Part shown: one piece after another, positions 1 through 11,315 of the stretch
Position numbering within the stretch: the first letter of the stretch is position 1
Layout: the number at the start of each line of letters is the position of its first letter
Origin: Misgurnus anguillicaudatus
Lineage: Eukaryota; Chordata; Actinopteri; Cypriniformes; Cobitidae
Assembly (NCBI RefSeq): GCF_027580225.2
Contig: NC_073352.2
Span: 870,501-934,500 of the forward strand
Length of the DNA: 64,000 nucleotides
Reading direction: 5' to 3'
Notes under the pieces: model-generated
Seen by the model: only the letters and a program-made list of their open reading frames with translations
The model's database searches: none
What the model was told of the DNA's origin: nothing
Made by a program: the position numbers and the translations under genes

Positions 1-1077
1 ACTTAAAACCATATGTGAATATGTGTATATTACAACGAATCTTATCATGTATGCTCTGACAAAAGTATTATTTTAGATTTTAGGTGGAGCGGACACACGT
101 ATTTATGGCAAATACTGTTTAATATAAACGGTTGTTTTGTCAAAAGTTTCTTTATAGTCATCAATCAAGAATCAAATATTTTAGATGTATCTGGTTAAAC
201 TTAAATCTGATATTTTCTATTGAACTAGGCTATTTTTCTGATCAGTCACAAACTTTCACAAGCTGCTGTGTGTCCTACCCGTTTTTGTGTGAGAGAATTC
301 ACAGCAGGGGATGGATTGTAAAGTAGTTAGAGTCTTTTAAAACCGTGTTGGTAAAATGTAACATGATCCACTCTGACAAGTAAAAGGTTTATTTTAGATT
401 TTAGGTGGAGCACCAGCGCCTATTTTATGGCAAACTACACTGCAGGATCTAAAAGTTTGTAACATCACAAATTTATTTAATGAAATATTCAGTACGTGTA
501 TATTTAAGCAATGAATTGTGCCAAAACCACCGGAGGCCGACAATTCTTTAGACTAAAGTCTATTTATTTTAAACTAAATAAAAGTTGATTCGCTTCACGA
601 GATCCGTGAATCTTTTCATGCACAGTATTCTGTTCACGCCATTAAAGATCGGGCTCCGGCGTTTACAATAGAGAACATACACGGATGCGTGTTCATATCT
701 GCCGTTAAGAAACTTTTAAACGATTAAAGACATTGTCATCTCATCTTCTGGGGTTTGTTTAAAATTAAGATCACCTTAAAACCAACTGTGAACATGTGGT
801 TATTACACAATAAATGTAATTCTGAGCGCTCTGGCTATATAAAGGTTTCTTTTAGGCGTATCATTATCACACACACACAAGATAATGATTAAAACACGTT
901 ATTGCATAGCGCAATAATGCACATGGCCTCACATATCTATGGGTTTAAAAACAATCTTTTTAAAGTTTAAGACATTTTTACCCCATTTTCTGGTTTGTAT
1001 TCACTGCGGATCCTAACTTCCAAGTGTGAATATGTGTGTGTATTATACAACAAACGTAATTCTGTCAACGCCTCTGA
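1..1077. repeat. Degenerate ~240-bp repeat field, left part
   Basis: No gene is seen. Related blocks recur with changes: a 'gtgaatatgtgt...ttacac/aac' block near 1, 785 and 1023; a 'ttttagattttaggtggagc' block near 74 and 393; and an 'aagacatt...tctggtttgt' block near 728 and 967 (about 238 bp apart). The same blocks continue at 8346-9085 after LINE copy A, so the LINE inserted into an existing repeat array. The units are too diverged for a clean consensus by eye. Confidence 0.55.
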
Positions 1078-1078
1078 T

Positions 1079-1352
1079 TTTACCGTGATGATTATTCAAC
1101 AGTTTCAATAACTGAAACGATTTATCACTGGTAAACACCCAGTATTAGCATATAGCCCGCTAGCATCAGCAAACGGGGAAACGCTGCTCCGTGCATTGGA
1201 GCTCCGTCGAGTTCATCATCTAAATCCTATTTTCTTACTATCTCGTTCCTATCTATATAATATAACGTACTAGTTTATCTTAGGAATACTTTACCGTGAC
1301 GATTATTGAACAGTATTAATAAGTAAAATGATCTATCACTAGTAAACACCTA
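1079..1352 (+). promoter_or_regulatory. Tandemly duplicated LINE 5' UTR
   Basis: Positions 1079-1185 match the second half of the LINE 5' UTR (compare 47190-47297: 'ttaccgtga.gattatt' through 'tagcatatagcccgctagc'). The UTR then restarts at 1196 with 'ggagctccgtcgagttcat' and runs through the same block a second time. Copies B and D have a single unit. Full-length LINE 5' UTRs usually hold an internal promoter, so this looks like one and a half promoter units; promoter activity is inferred. Confidence 0.6.
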
Positions 1353-2602
1353 GGGCTCTATCTTACACCCGGCGCAATGCAGCGCAATGTGCGATGCAAG
1401 TGTCTTTCGCTAGTTTCCACCCTAATTTTCACGTTTAGTGCCGCGTTGTTTAAATAGCAAATGCATTTGCGCCCCCTTTGCGCCCATGGGCGTTCTGGTC
1501 TGAAAAACGAGGTGTGTTCAGGCGCATTGTTGGCGCGTTGCTATTTTGAGGCAACTAAAATAGACTACGCCATTGACCAACAAAAACCTGGTCTAAAGTC
1601 TAAAGTCAATGGCGCAATATGTTTTATGTTATTTAAAGAGCGCATTAGTAAAATGCGCCTATAAACGGGAGGACAACGCGGGTTTGCTTATCACAAAGTA
1701 CATGAATGCGCAGCAGCACAAAAATGCTTTTAAATATGAAAGATTAAAGGATTGAATTTAAGAGATTATTATTGAGTCTCTTGGACATATTTATAAATGA
1801 GGACTGATTATGAGACGTTAGAAGGCGCAAAGAGCTGCTTTACCTGCAGCCTGATAAGTAAATAAATGCTTTGCTTTAAACAAATGCGTCTGTTTTTAAA
1901 TGTTTTTTTTTAATGATACCTCACGGATTTATTGTATATGATGTACCTGTGGATATGGCGAGATGAGAAACATTTGTAAGTAATGCTTAAAAAAACTCTT
2001 TGCTTAAAAAAACTCTTTGCTTAAAAAAACCCTGTCCAAAGTGCTGAAACGTGCGGAGAGCCGTTTGTAAATTCTTTATCTCCTGTTTGTTACAAATAAA
2101 GTATTTTTAGAGTACAAACCTTATCATACATACTTGTAAATTATTTTTTGATGATATTGGATAGCCATACATTTAAAGCAATTACAAGCCTGCTTTTTAC
2201 TTCCATGACTAAAAGAAAACGGGTTTTAAAGGTTTTAATAAAAAAATAACAATTTCAATATAAGGGAAAAACAACACAAATATTTAACATTAATCTTAAA
2301 CTGGGGATCTTCTACCTCCGCTTAGTTTTTCAGTTTACAAAGTCCGTCGTCTAAATAGGGATTAGACATAGCGCCAGCGCAACTTGCTTTTAAAGGGGAT
2401 GAGAGCTGAGACTCTCATTGGTTTACTGCACATTACGCCCAAAATACTCCCATTACAATAGGACCAACCCTTTTCGACCATGCGCTCGGCGCAAAAACGA
2501 TTTTTCCCGTCGTTAAATTAGCAAAAGTGGATTCGGACACGCCCATTTAGACGTTGCGCTGTGCGCTTTAGACAATGCGCTTAGATCGTTAGAATAGGGC
2601 CC
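1353..2602. mobile_element. GGGC-ended non-autonomous DNA element, copy 1
   Basis: The ends are GGGCTCTATCTTA and, reversed, GGGCCCTATTCTAA, flanked on both sides by CTA (1350-1352 and 2603-2605). The uninterrupted site is visible in sister LINE copies: 'aaacacttagtgttagc' near 47245 and 'aaacacccagtgttagc' near 26512. The element is 1250 bp and has no transposase ORF. A 3-bp duplication is compatible with the PIF/Harbinger group, though CTA is not its usual TWA; family assignment is open. Further copies lie at 10875-11315 and 21604-23046. Confidence 0.8.
1985..2035. repeat. Three 17-bp tandem units
   Basis: The unit 'gcttaaaaaaactcttt' occurs three times, the last one slightly changed, inside the GGGC element. 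The third copy of that element has one unit here and carries a TTAA MITE at the same place. Confidence 0.85.
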
Positions 2603-2704
2603 CTAGTGTTAGCATATAGCCCGCTAGCATCAACAAACGTGCCGGCTGAAGTTAGCACTTGCTCACTGTCTGTTTACTGTAAATCTGCCTTCCTTTTCGA
2701 TCTA

Positions 2705-3771
2705 ATGGCGGACTCATCCGATGTATGTTTTTCAGACCTTTCCTCACCAGAGCGGGAAGCTGTGGAGGAGTTGTGGCCCGGCATTCGCACCAGGCGGTAC
2801 AGCGTGCCTCACATCACCCTGGCTCCAGACACCCGAAGACGACTGAGGCATGCAACGAGCGAGCACCCATCTCGATGCAGCTTCACGGACCGCGTTCGGG
2901 CGAACGGAGACGCCCAGCATGAAAATGGTAAGACTCCGCTTGTCATTGTAACCTGCACTACTTGCCACATGTACAGTTTAGCTTCTTCCGTCAGCATAGA
3001 GGGGTTTACATGTGCTAAGTGTATTGAAGTAGTAAGGCTGACGGAGAAGGTTGCAGAACTAGAAGCGCACATCCGAACGCTAGTTGAGGACAGTAAGACC
3101 GCTAATGTTAATGTTACAAACATTGTTTCGGGTTAAACACATGGCTCGGTTCCGACTTCAGAGTCAAGGCGGCTGACTAACTGGGTTACTGTCAGGCGGC
3201 ATAGTCACATTCGGCACCCAAATCACGTTCCTGTTTTAATATCAAACAGATTTTCTCCACTCAGCAATACACCGGCTGAGACGTCTGTTAAAGGTGCCCT
3301 GGTTATTGGAGATTCTATACTCAGGAACGTTGGCATTGAGGCACCAGCCACCATAGTCGATTACTGGGAGCCAGAGCGTCTGACATTAGATCCAAACTTA
3401 AAGTGCTGGCTAATGCTAACCGTAAGTTTTCTAAGATTGTTATTCACTGGCATGAATGACACCAGACTCTGCCAGTCGGAGATCACCAAAGATACTATTA
3501 AAGAGGTGTGTGAAATTGCAAAAACAATGTCAGACAATGTAATTTGCTCTGGTCCCCTCCCCACCTACCGGGGGGATGAAACTTACAGTAGATTAGTGTC
3601 TCTTCATGGCTGGATGTCAAAGTGGTGCCCTCAGCATAACGTAGGGTTTATAGACAATTGGAAGCATTTCCGGGGAAGACCTGACCTGCTAAAGAGAGAT
3701 GGCCTCCATCCGTCTCCGGAAGGAAGTGCTATAAAAATCTGACCAATAGTCTTACTTTTGATATTGTCTGA
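2705..3771 (+). pseudogene. LINE copy A ORF1 (zinc-finger-like/esterase protein), broken
   Basis: The start [16 protein letters not shown] matches copies B and D. The intact part reaches position 3136 and includes a Cys-rich finger-like stretch (TCTTCHMYS...FTCAKCIE) followed by a helical, leucine-rich stretch likely to be a coiled coil. A short deletion then brings in a stop (3134-3136). Downstream, esterase remnants are readable in other frames: a GDSILRN block near 3310, a GMNDTR block near 3452 (GTND in a sister copy), and DGLHPS near 3700. A few bases are also lost near 3363. In this family ORF1 binds RNA, and the SGNH esterase is thought to act on lipids or esters; the function is not settled. 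Confidence 0.85.
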
Positions 3772-3837
3772 CTATCCAGGGCCCAGGTCAGGAAACAGAC
3801 AGATCGGCTTACCCATCAGTCTGTTAGCTGCCTTGAC

Positions 3838-6800
3838 ATGTCAAGATCACATATATCCCAGCACATAGAGCCTTTTTTACCAGAGTACCAACACATCTCG
3901 ACTGTGTCTGTTCCTCGAACAAATAAATACAGAGCACCGTTTATCTCGTCTCGTACAAATCTTATTAACATAAAATTAGAACACAATACATTTACAGATG
4001 AAACTCAAATGTTAAAATTCGGCCTTCTTAGCATTAGATCGCTTACCAATAAAGAACCAAATATCAATGAAATAATTACTGACCAAAACTTAGATGCACT
4101 CTGTTTAACAGAGACCTGGCTTAAAAGCAGACGATTACACCAGTTTAAACGAATCCACCCCACAAGACTATTATTATAAACATGTTCCTCGTCTAAAAGG
4201 GAGAGGGGGTGGTGTAGCTACAATATACAATAAAATATTCAAAGTAAACCATAAACCCAACCTAAAATTTAATTCGTTTGAAATAATACTGTTTAATATG
4301 GAAATAACTGATCGTAACAACAAACGGCTTTCGTTCATTTTAGCTACCATATATAGGCCTCCGGGCCACCACACAGATTTTCTTAAAGAAATAGCAGACT
4401 TCCTATCTGAGCTTACAGTCACTGTAGATAAAGCTCTTATAATTGGTGATTTTAATATCCATGTGGATAATCCAAAAGATGCATTAGGACGTGCGTTTAT
4501 GGATGTTCTAAATTCTCTCGACATTAAACAAAATGTGTCAGGGCCCACGCATACTCGTAATCACACAGTAGACTTAATTCTGTCACTCTGACTCAATATG
4601 AATGACATCGAAATATCACCCCAGAGCGATGCCGTTTCAGACCATTGCCTTGTGTCATACACAATACTTCTAGATAGGACCGCTCATCTACAACATGCTA
4701 AAGATTAGCCAGAACAATAATTTCCACCACTAAAGATAGCTTTATAAGCACTCTTCCAGACCTGTCTCAAATGAAACATGTAGCAGATAACCAGGAAGAT
4801 CTGGATATTATAATAGAAAACCTGAACAACGTCTGCTCTAGCACGTTGGATGCCGTTGCTCCCATTCGAAAAAAGAGAATCAAAGAAAAACCGCCAGCTC
4901 CATGGTATGACCATCATACTGCAGCAATTAAAAAAGTAGCTAGAAAAATGGAAAGAAACTACCGAAGCACAAAGTTAGAGGTATGGAAAGAGAGTGTTCA
5001 ACACTACAGACAGGCTATTAAAACTGCCAGATCTACCTATCTCAGTACGCTTATTAAAGAAAATCATAACAACCCTCGTTTCCTATTTAGCACAGCTGCG
5101 AAACTGACTAGAAACAAAGAACAAACAGAAACCAATAGTAAACTCCAACACAATAGTGATGACTTCATGAACTTCTTTACTAGCAAAATTATGTTTATTA
5201 GGGAAAACATAGAAACTACGCAAGCAGCCACCACTCTACCCAATAGTACATTTTCCACTAGATTGCCAGGCGAACATCTTGAGTCATTTGAACCTACTAC
5301 AATTGAAGAGCTCTCTAAACTAGTAACGTCATCCAAGTCATCGTCTTGTATACAAGACCCCATTCCCACAAAATTACTAAAAGAGGTATTTCATGTAGTG
5401 TCAGACACGGTACTTAATATCTTTAACTCATCTCTAGAATTAGGATACGTTCCAACAGCTTTCAAACTAGCAGTTATTAGACCGCTCATTAAAAAACCAA
5501 ACCTTGACCAGGGAGGTCTTAATAACTTTAGACCAGTGTTTCTCAAACTTTTTCAGCCCAAGGACCACTTTATCTTCCAATTTTTTTCTGAGGACCACCT
5601 AACAGAATCCCACTCTAACACGCCACCAAAAAACAACAAAATAGGAAGCATAAGCTAAGTTTAAGTTTAATATGCAACTGTTTCAAGTCAAAAACTAATT
5701 TTTTAAAAACAAATGCAATGCTATGTTCAGAAATTATTATATGAATTTTATTTCATTTGAAAAAGTAAATGTGAAATGAGTTGCAGCTTAATATGAACAA
5801 CAAACTGCACATGTGAAAAAAATGCAATTAAACATAATATAACAGCCTAGGTCCCACTTAATGTCATTCCAAAGAGCCATTAGTTTAAAACTGAGGTGGT
5901 GGGTTATATGAAGTCTATGGTTGTAACTATGGTAACAATAAAATACTGAAAAAAATGTTCCCCTTAATCTCCAAAATCACTGAAATTACAGGAATTTTAC
6001 ACATGAACAAAAACTAGTACATTACAAAACTAATAGATCTGTGGATTTTAGCTGCTTTCAGTTGACGCTTGATCTTTTCTTTTGACTCCTCTTTGGTTTA
6101 ACCAACCAATCAATTTTTACGTTATTAAAACAGAAAGGCAAGAACTGATATCACAGTTTCGCAAGTGCATTAAAAATCTACTTAAATACATGACGATTGT
6201 ATAAACACATGCCTAGTTTAGGTTATCTTTTGGCGGACCACTGGGGGGGGGTTTGGACCACACTTTGAGAATTACTGCTTTAGACCAATCTCAAATCTAC
6301 CTTTTCTTTCTAAAATATTAGAAAAAGTAGTGGCAAGCCAGCTACGCACATTCGTAGAAAATAATAATACATATGAAAAGTTCCAATCAGGATTCAGGCC
6401 CCACCATAGCACAGAGACAGCGCTGCTTAGAGTTACAAATGACCTCCTATTAACATCCGATCGTGGTGAAATCTCAATCCTTATATTACTACACCTTAGT
6501 GCAGCCTTTGACACAATAGATCACAGAATCTTACTCAATCAACTAGAAAACTATGTTGGCATCAGTGGTCAGGCGTTAGCCTGGTTTAGATCGTATCTAA
6601 CCAATCAATATCACTTTGTTTATGTAAACGAGGAAGAGTCATATCACTCCCCCGTTAAATACGGCGTACCTCAGGGATCAGTTCTAGGTCCAATCCTATT
6701 CTCATTATATATGTTACCTCTAGGAGACATTATCAGGAAACATAACATAAGTTTTCACTGCTATGCGGATGATACCCAGCTTTACATCTCGTCACATCCT

Positions 6801-7604
6801 AGCGAAACCCACCAGTTTTCTAAGCTAACAGACTGCATTAATGATATTAGGGACTGGATGGCACATAACTTTCTTATGCTAAACTCCAATAAGACAGAGA
6901 TACTTATTATTGAACCGAATCGCTACAAACATAATATGTCAGATTACAAGTTGCCCATAGATGGCTGCACGGTGGTGCCATCTTCCACGGTTAAGAATTT
7001 AGGCGTGATGTTCGACAGCAATCTATCTTTTGATAGCCATATCGCCAACGTCTGCCGCACAGCATTATTCCATCTTAGAAATATCTCAAAAATACGCCAT
7101 ATGCTGTCTGCATCAGACGCAGAAAAGCTTATCCATGCTTTTATGACCTCTAGAATAGACTATTGTAACTCATTACTCGGGGGATGCCATGCAAATCAGG
7201 TAAACAAGCAACAGCTGGTTCAAAACGCCGCCGCAAGAGTGCTTACTCGATCTAAAAAGTATGACCACATCAGTCCAATTCTGGCATCTTTACACTGGCT
7301 ACCAGTTAAATATCGCATACAATTTAAAATATTACTAATCACTTACAAAGCCTTAAATGGCCCAGCGCCCTCGTATATAAAAGAACTACTATCAGAATAC
7401 AATCCATCACTTAAACTGCGCTCACAAAATTCTGGTCACTTAATTATCCCTAGAATATCAAAAGTGTCTAAAGGTGGTAGATCCTTTTCCTACTTAGCCC
7501 CTAAGCTCTGGAATGATTTACCAAATAATGTTCGAGTATCAGACACAGTCGATCAATTTAAATGTAAACTTAAGACATTCTTCTTTAACAAAGCATTCAC
7601 ATAA
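3838..7604 (+). pseudogene. LINE copy A ORF2 (endonuclease-reverse transcriptase), broken
   Basis: Starts MSRSHISQHIEPF, as in copies B and C. The endonuclease part shows TETWL, a GGGVATIYN block and GDFNIH (near 4445). A one-base insertion near 4125 breaks the frame, a stop follows ILSL near 4589, and the frame changes again near 4700. A hAT MITE (5534-6277) splits the protein between NNF and RP of the first RT motif. After it, one frame of over 400 residues holds [23 protein letters not shown] (catalytic) and the C-terminal region, ending at a stop at 7602-7604. The RT half is well kept, so inactivation is fairly recent. Confidence 0.9.
5534..6277. mobile_element. hAT-type MITE inside LINE ORF2
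   Basis: The ends are CAGTGTTTCTCAAAC and, reversed, CAGTAATTCTCAAAG. They are flanked by an exact 8-bp duplication, ctttagac (5526-5533 and 6278-6285). LINE copy D reads straight through the same site ('aactttagaccaatctc', near 50231). The 8-bp duplication and CAG...CTG ends are hAT hallmarks; 744 bp, no transposase ORF. Confidence 0.93.
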
Positions 7605-7976
7605 AATGTCCAGTAAATGTACTTTTCCCGCAGTAGTTATTTTGTCTAGAACAAAGTACTCACATACCTCATATGGGTAATATACTATTGCCGCAATAGT
7701 TAGCCTGTCTGGAACCGAGCTGACTTAAACCACTATAATGTATGACACTTGCATTACATGCGAACGGCCCCTACGCTAATAGAATTCTGTTTTTCTCTAC
7801 CTGTCTCGTCCTCGACCCCGAGGACAATGAGACAAACAGACCCAGTTCCTGTTGCTGTGAAGGTCATCGCACCACTGATCCACTGGCTGTCCTTCAACCT
7901 GATGACCAGCCGATGCCCGACCAACGACCACCGGCTAAACCAGTTTAATCCGCTTACCCGCCTCCTATCCCTACAG

Positions 7977-8065
<89 letters not shown>

Positions 8066-8345
8066 TCCTCCCAAGGGTTTTTGTCCTTATAGGAGTTTTT
8101 TCCTAGGGTTTTTTTTCGTCCCAGGGAGAGTCAGCCAACTTAGCTTAACTTAGCACTTTACTGTATACGTTACATTATTAATATGCTCGCTTGTATGGTT
8201 TAACCTTAGCCGCTATCTCTACTTCTTATATTATCTATTGATTTTCTGTGTTCTCCTCTACATCTTCTCATGTAAAGCTGCTTTGCAACAATTAACACTT
8301 GTGAAAAGTGCTATATAAATAAAATTGAATTGAATTGAATTGAAT
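7605..8345 (+). repeat. LINE copy A 3' UTR with microsatellite and GAATT tail
   Basis: Shared with copy D: a block near 7700 ('agttagcctgtctggaaccgagctgact'), a TATC then TA microsatellite (7978-8061), T-rich hairpin-like runs, and the end 'gctatataaataaaattgaattgaat'. This tail is presumably what the reverse transcriptase recognises. The TATC expansion is present in copy A only; copy D has a short TA run. Confidence 0.8.
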
Positions 8346-8814
8346 TTAAACATGTCGTGTTTTTAAGATGAAGCGCCCGTGTGTGTTTTATGCCAAATAG
8401 TATTCGATCTAAACTCATCCTTTGTAACATCAAAAGGTTCTTTATAGACAATCCAGAATTAAACATTTAGACGTCTATGAGTAAGTTTATATCTGATAGC
8501 GCATGAACCGCTCCGTATTCTGACTGACGGATCTAAACTCTTGCCTTGTAACATCAAAAGGTTCTTTATAGACAATCCATTTTAGATTTGTCTGAGTAAA
8601 TTTATATCTGATGTCACATTAACAGCGCCGTGTCACGAATAAAACTTAAAACAGTTATTTTAGTTTCTAACCAGACAAGTTTTTAGTCTATGTGTGCGTG
8701 TGTTCGGATCTGTGCGTGTGCGCTCGGGGTCTGTGTATGCATGTGTGTGTGTGTGTATGCGCTCGTGTCTTTGGGTGTGAGTATGCGCTCGTGTCTTTGG
8801 GTGTGAGTATGAGA

Positions 8815-8860
<46 letters not shown>

Positions 8861-9085
8861 ATGTGTGCGCTTGTGTCTCTTGCTGTTTCTAAAGTCTTGA
8901 TGTTAATTCTGCCCCCATTGACAAAAAGTAAAAGGGTTTTTTTTAGATTTTAGGCTTCATTACACAGATACTTTAAAACATGTTATCTCATATCTGCGGA
9001 TTTAAAGAAACTTAAAAGTTTTAAGACATTTTATCTCACCTTCTGGTTTGTTTTTAATTAATGTAGCCTTAAACCCATCTGTTAT
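8346..9085. repeat. Degenerate repeat field, right part
   Basis: No gene. A block of about 123 bp is tandemly duplicated: 'gatctaaactc...ccttgtaacatcaaaaggttctttatagacaatcc' starts near 8405 and again near 8528. A weaker match lies near 130-220. Blocks near 8940 and 9025 match 1-1077. This is the other side of the array split by LINE copy A. Confidence 0.6.
8690..8858. repeat. (TG)n microsatellite, interrupted
   Basis: TG-rich stretch with a pure run of about 17 repeats near 8819-8855 and a duplicated 'gtatgcgctcgtgtctttgggtgtga' block just before. The open frames crossing it are composition artefacts. Confidence 0.9.
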
Positions 9086-9935
9086 CCCTTTAGGGAACAA
9101 TAAAATGTTTGCAAATATTATTTATCAAAGTTGACAATGTTATAATCCAGGTTGTCACTGTTAGATTTTCTTGAATTTGGCTGCTCAGTCTTTCATGGCT
9201 CGCCAACGTATTAGAATGTATCTAATACGTAAAATAATAAGCAGGACCAAGTGCATGTGGGGAAAAGAGATTTAATGAAGGTTCTTATGTAGCATAGTTC
9301 TTCAGGAGCGATGTTGTCGTGTCAACCTTCTACATTCTTAACCCAAAGTTCTGCCTGTGTGAGCAGACCTTTATACATCTTACACAAACAATACAATGGC
9401 ACCCCATGGAGACTTTGATCTCTGAGGTGACAATCACACCCATGGAGAACCTACGAGAATGTGACCTAATAATGACCTGAGGGGTAACTGTATGGGCCAT
9501 TTGGATAGTTAATAACATCAGGTCACAGTTGTAATGTAATCAGACTAATAATAAAGTTGATAACATCAGGGCACAGTTGCAACGTAACACATCAGACATT
9601 GATTACGCATAAAGAAATATATACAAAATCCTTCATCACTAACGTGACAACAAACATTTCTTTAAAGACAAAACATTTAACAAACTTGACATGGCTCACA
9701 GAGACACACTAGGCTTTTTTTGTGGTTTTGTTAAACATGATTGTGTGCTTCCATAAAACTATCTATAACCACTACACCAGCTAGGACGTGACTCTACATA
9801 ACATTAAAATCAATAAATACTAAATAAAATAAAAATATACTATTCAAGCATCTTAACCTGATATTAGGTTAGGTTTGAGATGAATCAGCATCTATAGCTT
9901 TACGACTTACAGCACAAACCCCCAGAGGATAAAGG
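9086..9935. other. No gene seen
   Basis: AT-rich sequence without a convincing ORF. Short near-repeats occur ('ataacatcagg.cacagttg.aa' near 9510 and 9560). The stretch from 9153 (tgtcac) to 9649 (gtgaca) looks slightly like a solo LTR but has no target duplication. Confidence 0.5.
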
Positions 9936-9936
9936 G

Positions 9937-9989
<53 letters not shown>

Positions 9990-10285
9990 TGTGAGTGTGT
10001 GAATGTGTGTACCTGGTAATTATCACGTTGTGGGGACCAATTGTCCCCAAAAAGATAGGAATACCAGTGTTTTTGTGACCTTGTGGGGACATTTTGATGT
10101 CCCCATGAGGAAACAAGCTTATAAATCAAACAGAATGATGTTTCTTGAAAATGTGAAGTAGGAGAAGGGTTTCTGTGATGGTTGGGGTTAGGGAATGATG
10201 TAGGTAAGGGGAATAGAATATACAGTTTGTACAGTATAAAATGCATTACGTCTATGGAATGTCCCCACAAAACATGGAAACCTGA

Positions 10286-10322
<37 letters not shown>
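9937..10322. repeat. Dispersed fish repeat bounded by GT microsatellites
   Basis: A block with several 'tggggac'/'gtcccca' inverted motifs (10033-10110 and 10258-10270) sits between two GT runs (9939-9987 and 10286-10322). From memory this block is common in fish genomes next to GT microsatellites. A related start ('gttatcacgtggtagggg') recurs near 12826 and 13171. Confidence 0.6.
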
Positions 10323-10323
<1 letters not shown>

Positions 10324-10698
10324 TTTGGTAGTTACAGGCCCGGCTGCAGGATGAAATGACTGAGGGGGCATGTGAAATTGTTGAGGGGCTTAACTTTATA
10401 TCATCAATGATACACTGAGATCTCGCTTTAAAAAGACTTTTTAAATGCAGCGGTCCATAAAACACTCCATATGCAACTGCACAGCACAGGTAACCACATG
10501 GCCACGGGAAAAATCTCCCTCTCGCCAACAGGGGGTGCTGCAGCACCTGCAGCACCCCGTGTTGGCGAGAGAGGGATATTTTTATATTAAGTAAAATATT
10601 TTGCACAATTTATATATTACTTATGAATATTTTGGGAAATTATTTTTTACACACGTAGGTTATTAAGTGTATTTTGGATTTTAATTTCATTACTGTCT

Positions 10699-10860
10699 GT
10701 GCCTACCCATCTCCGTGGCCTCATCCGAGCGCACTTTCTCTGCCTTGAGTCTTTTGAAGACATGGGTACGCAGCACCATGACCCAGAAAAAACTCACACA
10801 CCTTTGGCTGATGCATGCCCACACAGAAATTCTGAACTCCCTGGGCATTCGTCCCCTAAC
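10699..10860 (+). pseudogene. hAT transposase C-terminal dimerisation remnant
   Basis: The frame reads LPISVASSERTFSALSLL, then KTWVRSTMTQKKLTHL. This is the hAT-family C-terminal block (SER.FS.L..LKT..R..M...RL). Only about 50 residues remain, and the nested GGGC element begins shortly after. It supports the hAT assignment made from the ends and target duplication. Confidence 0.85.
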
Positions 10861-10874
10861 TCATGAGAGACTTT

Positions 10875-11315
10875 GGACTTTATTATACAACCGGGGCAAT
10901 GTGCGACGCGAGTGTCTTTTGCTAGAGTAAAAAGCGCGTTGAAAATATGCGCAGTATTAACGGGATGACAACGCGGGTTTGCTTACATGGATGCGAAGCA
11001 GCACAAAAACGCGTTTTAATATGAAAAATTAAAGGATTAAAATGTAAAAGATTATTATTGAGTCTCTTGGACATAAATGATGACCGATTATGAGACGTTA
11101 GAAGGCGCAAAGAGCTGCTTCATCTGTAGCTAAGTAAAATAAATGCTTTGGTTTAAACAAATATATCTATTTTTAAATGTTTTTTTTAAATGCAACCCCA
11201 CAAATTTATTGTATATAATGACTCTGTACCTGTGGATATGGTGAGATGAGAACGTTTGTAAATTCTTTATCTCTTGTTTGTAACAAATAAAGTATTTTTA
11301 GAGTACAAACCTTAT
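10875..11315. mobile_element. GGGC-ended DNA element, copy 2, right end missing
   Basis: Matches copy 1 from its left end ('ggactttattatacaaccgg', decayed) through 'caatgtgcgacg.gagtgtctttt', 'gggatgacaacgcgggtttgctta' and 'ttgtaacaaataaagtatttttagagtacaaacc'. Segments are deleted within, and the homology stops near 11315, before the right terminus. Confidence 0.75.

Larger units (their letters stand above)
1078..8345 (+). mobile_element. LINE copy A (CR1/L2-like), full-length but broken
   Basis: A non-LTR retrotransposon with 5' UTR, ORF1 (zinc-finger-like, coiled-coil and SGNH esterase), ORF2 (endonuclease and reverse transcriptase), and a 3' UTR ending in 'aaaattgaattgaattgaat'. Such short-repeat tails and esterase ORF1s are known in the CR1/L2 group. 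This copy has a duplicated 5' UTR, a 1250-bp DNA element in the 5' UTR, a 744-bp hAT MITE in ORF2, and several frameshifts, so it is dead. Three sister copies on the same strand start near 26346, 34689 and 47096. Confidence 0.9.

Noticed and set aside
8692..8892. Cys/Val-rich open frame
   Set aside because: Translation of a TG microsatellite.
9153..9649. TGTCAC...GTGACA segment that could be a solo LTR
   Set aside because: Flanks show no target duplication, and the TATA-like sequence sits at the wrong end for either orientation.
9869..10606. 245-codon minus-strand open frame
   Set aside because: Produced by GT repeats (poly Thr-His) and a dispersed repeat; no domain.
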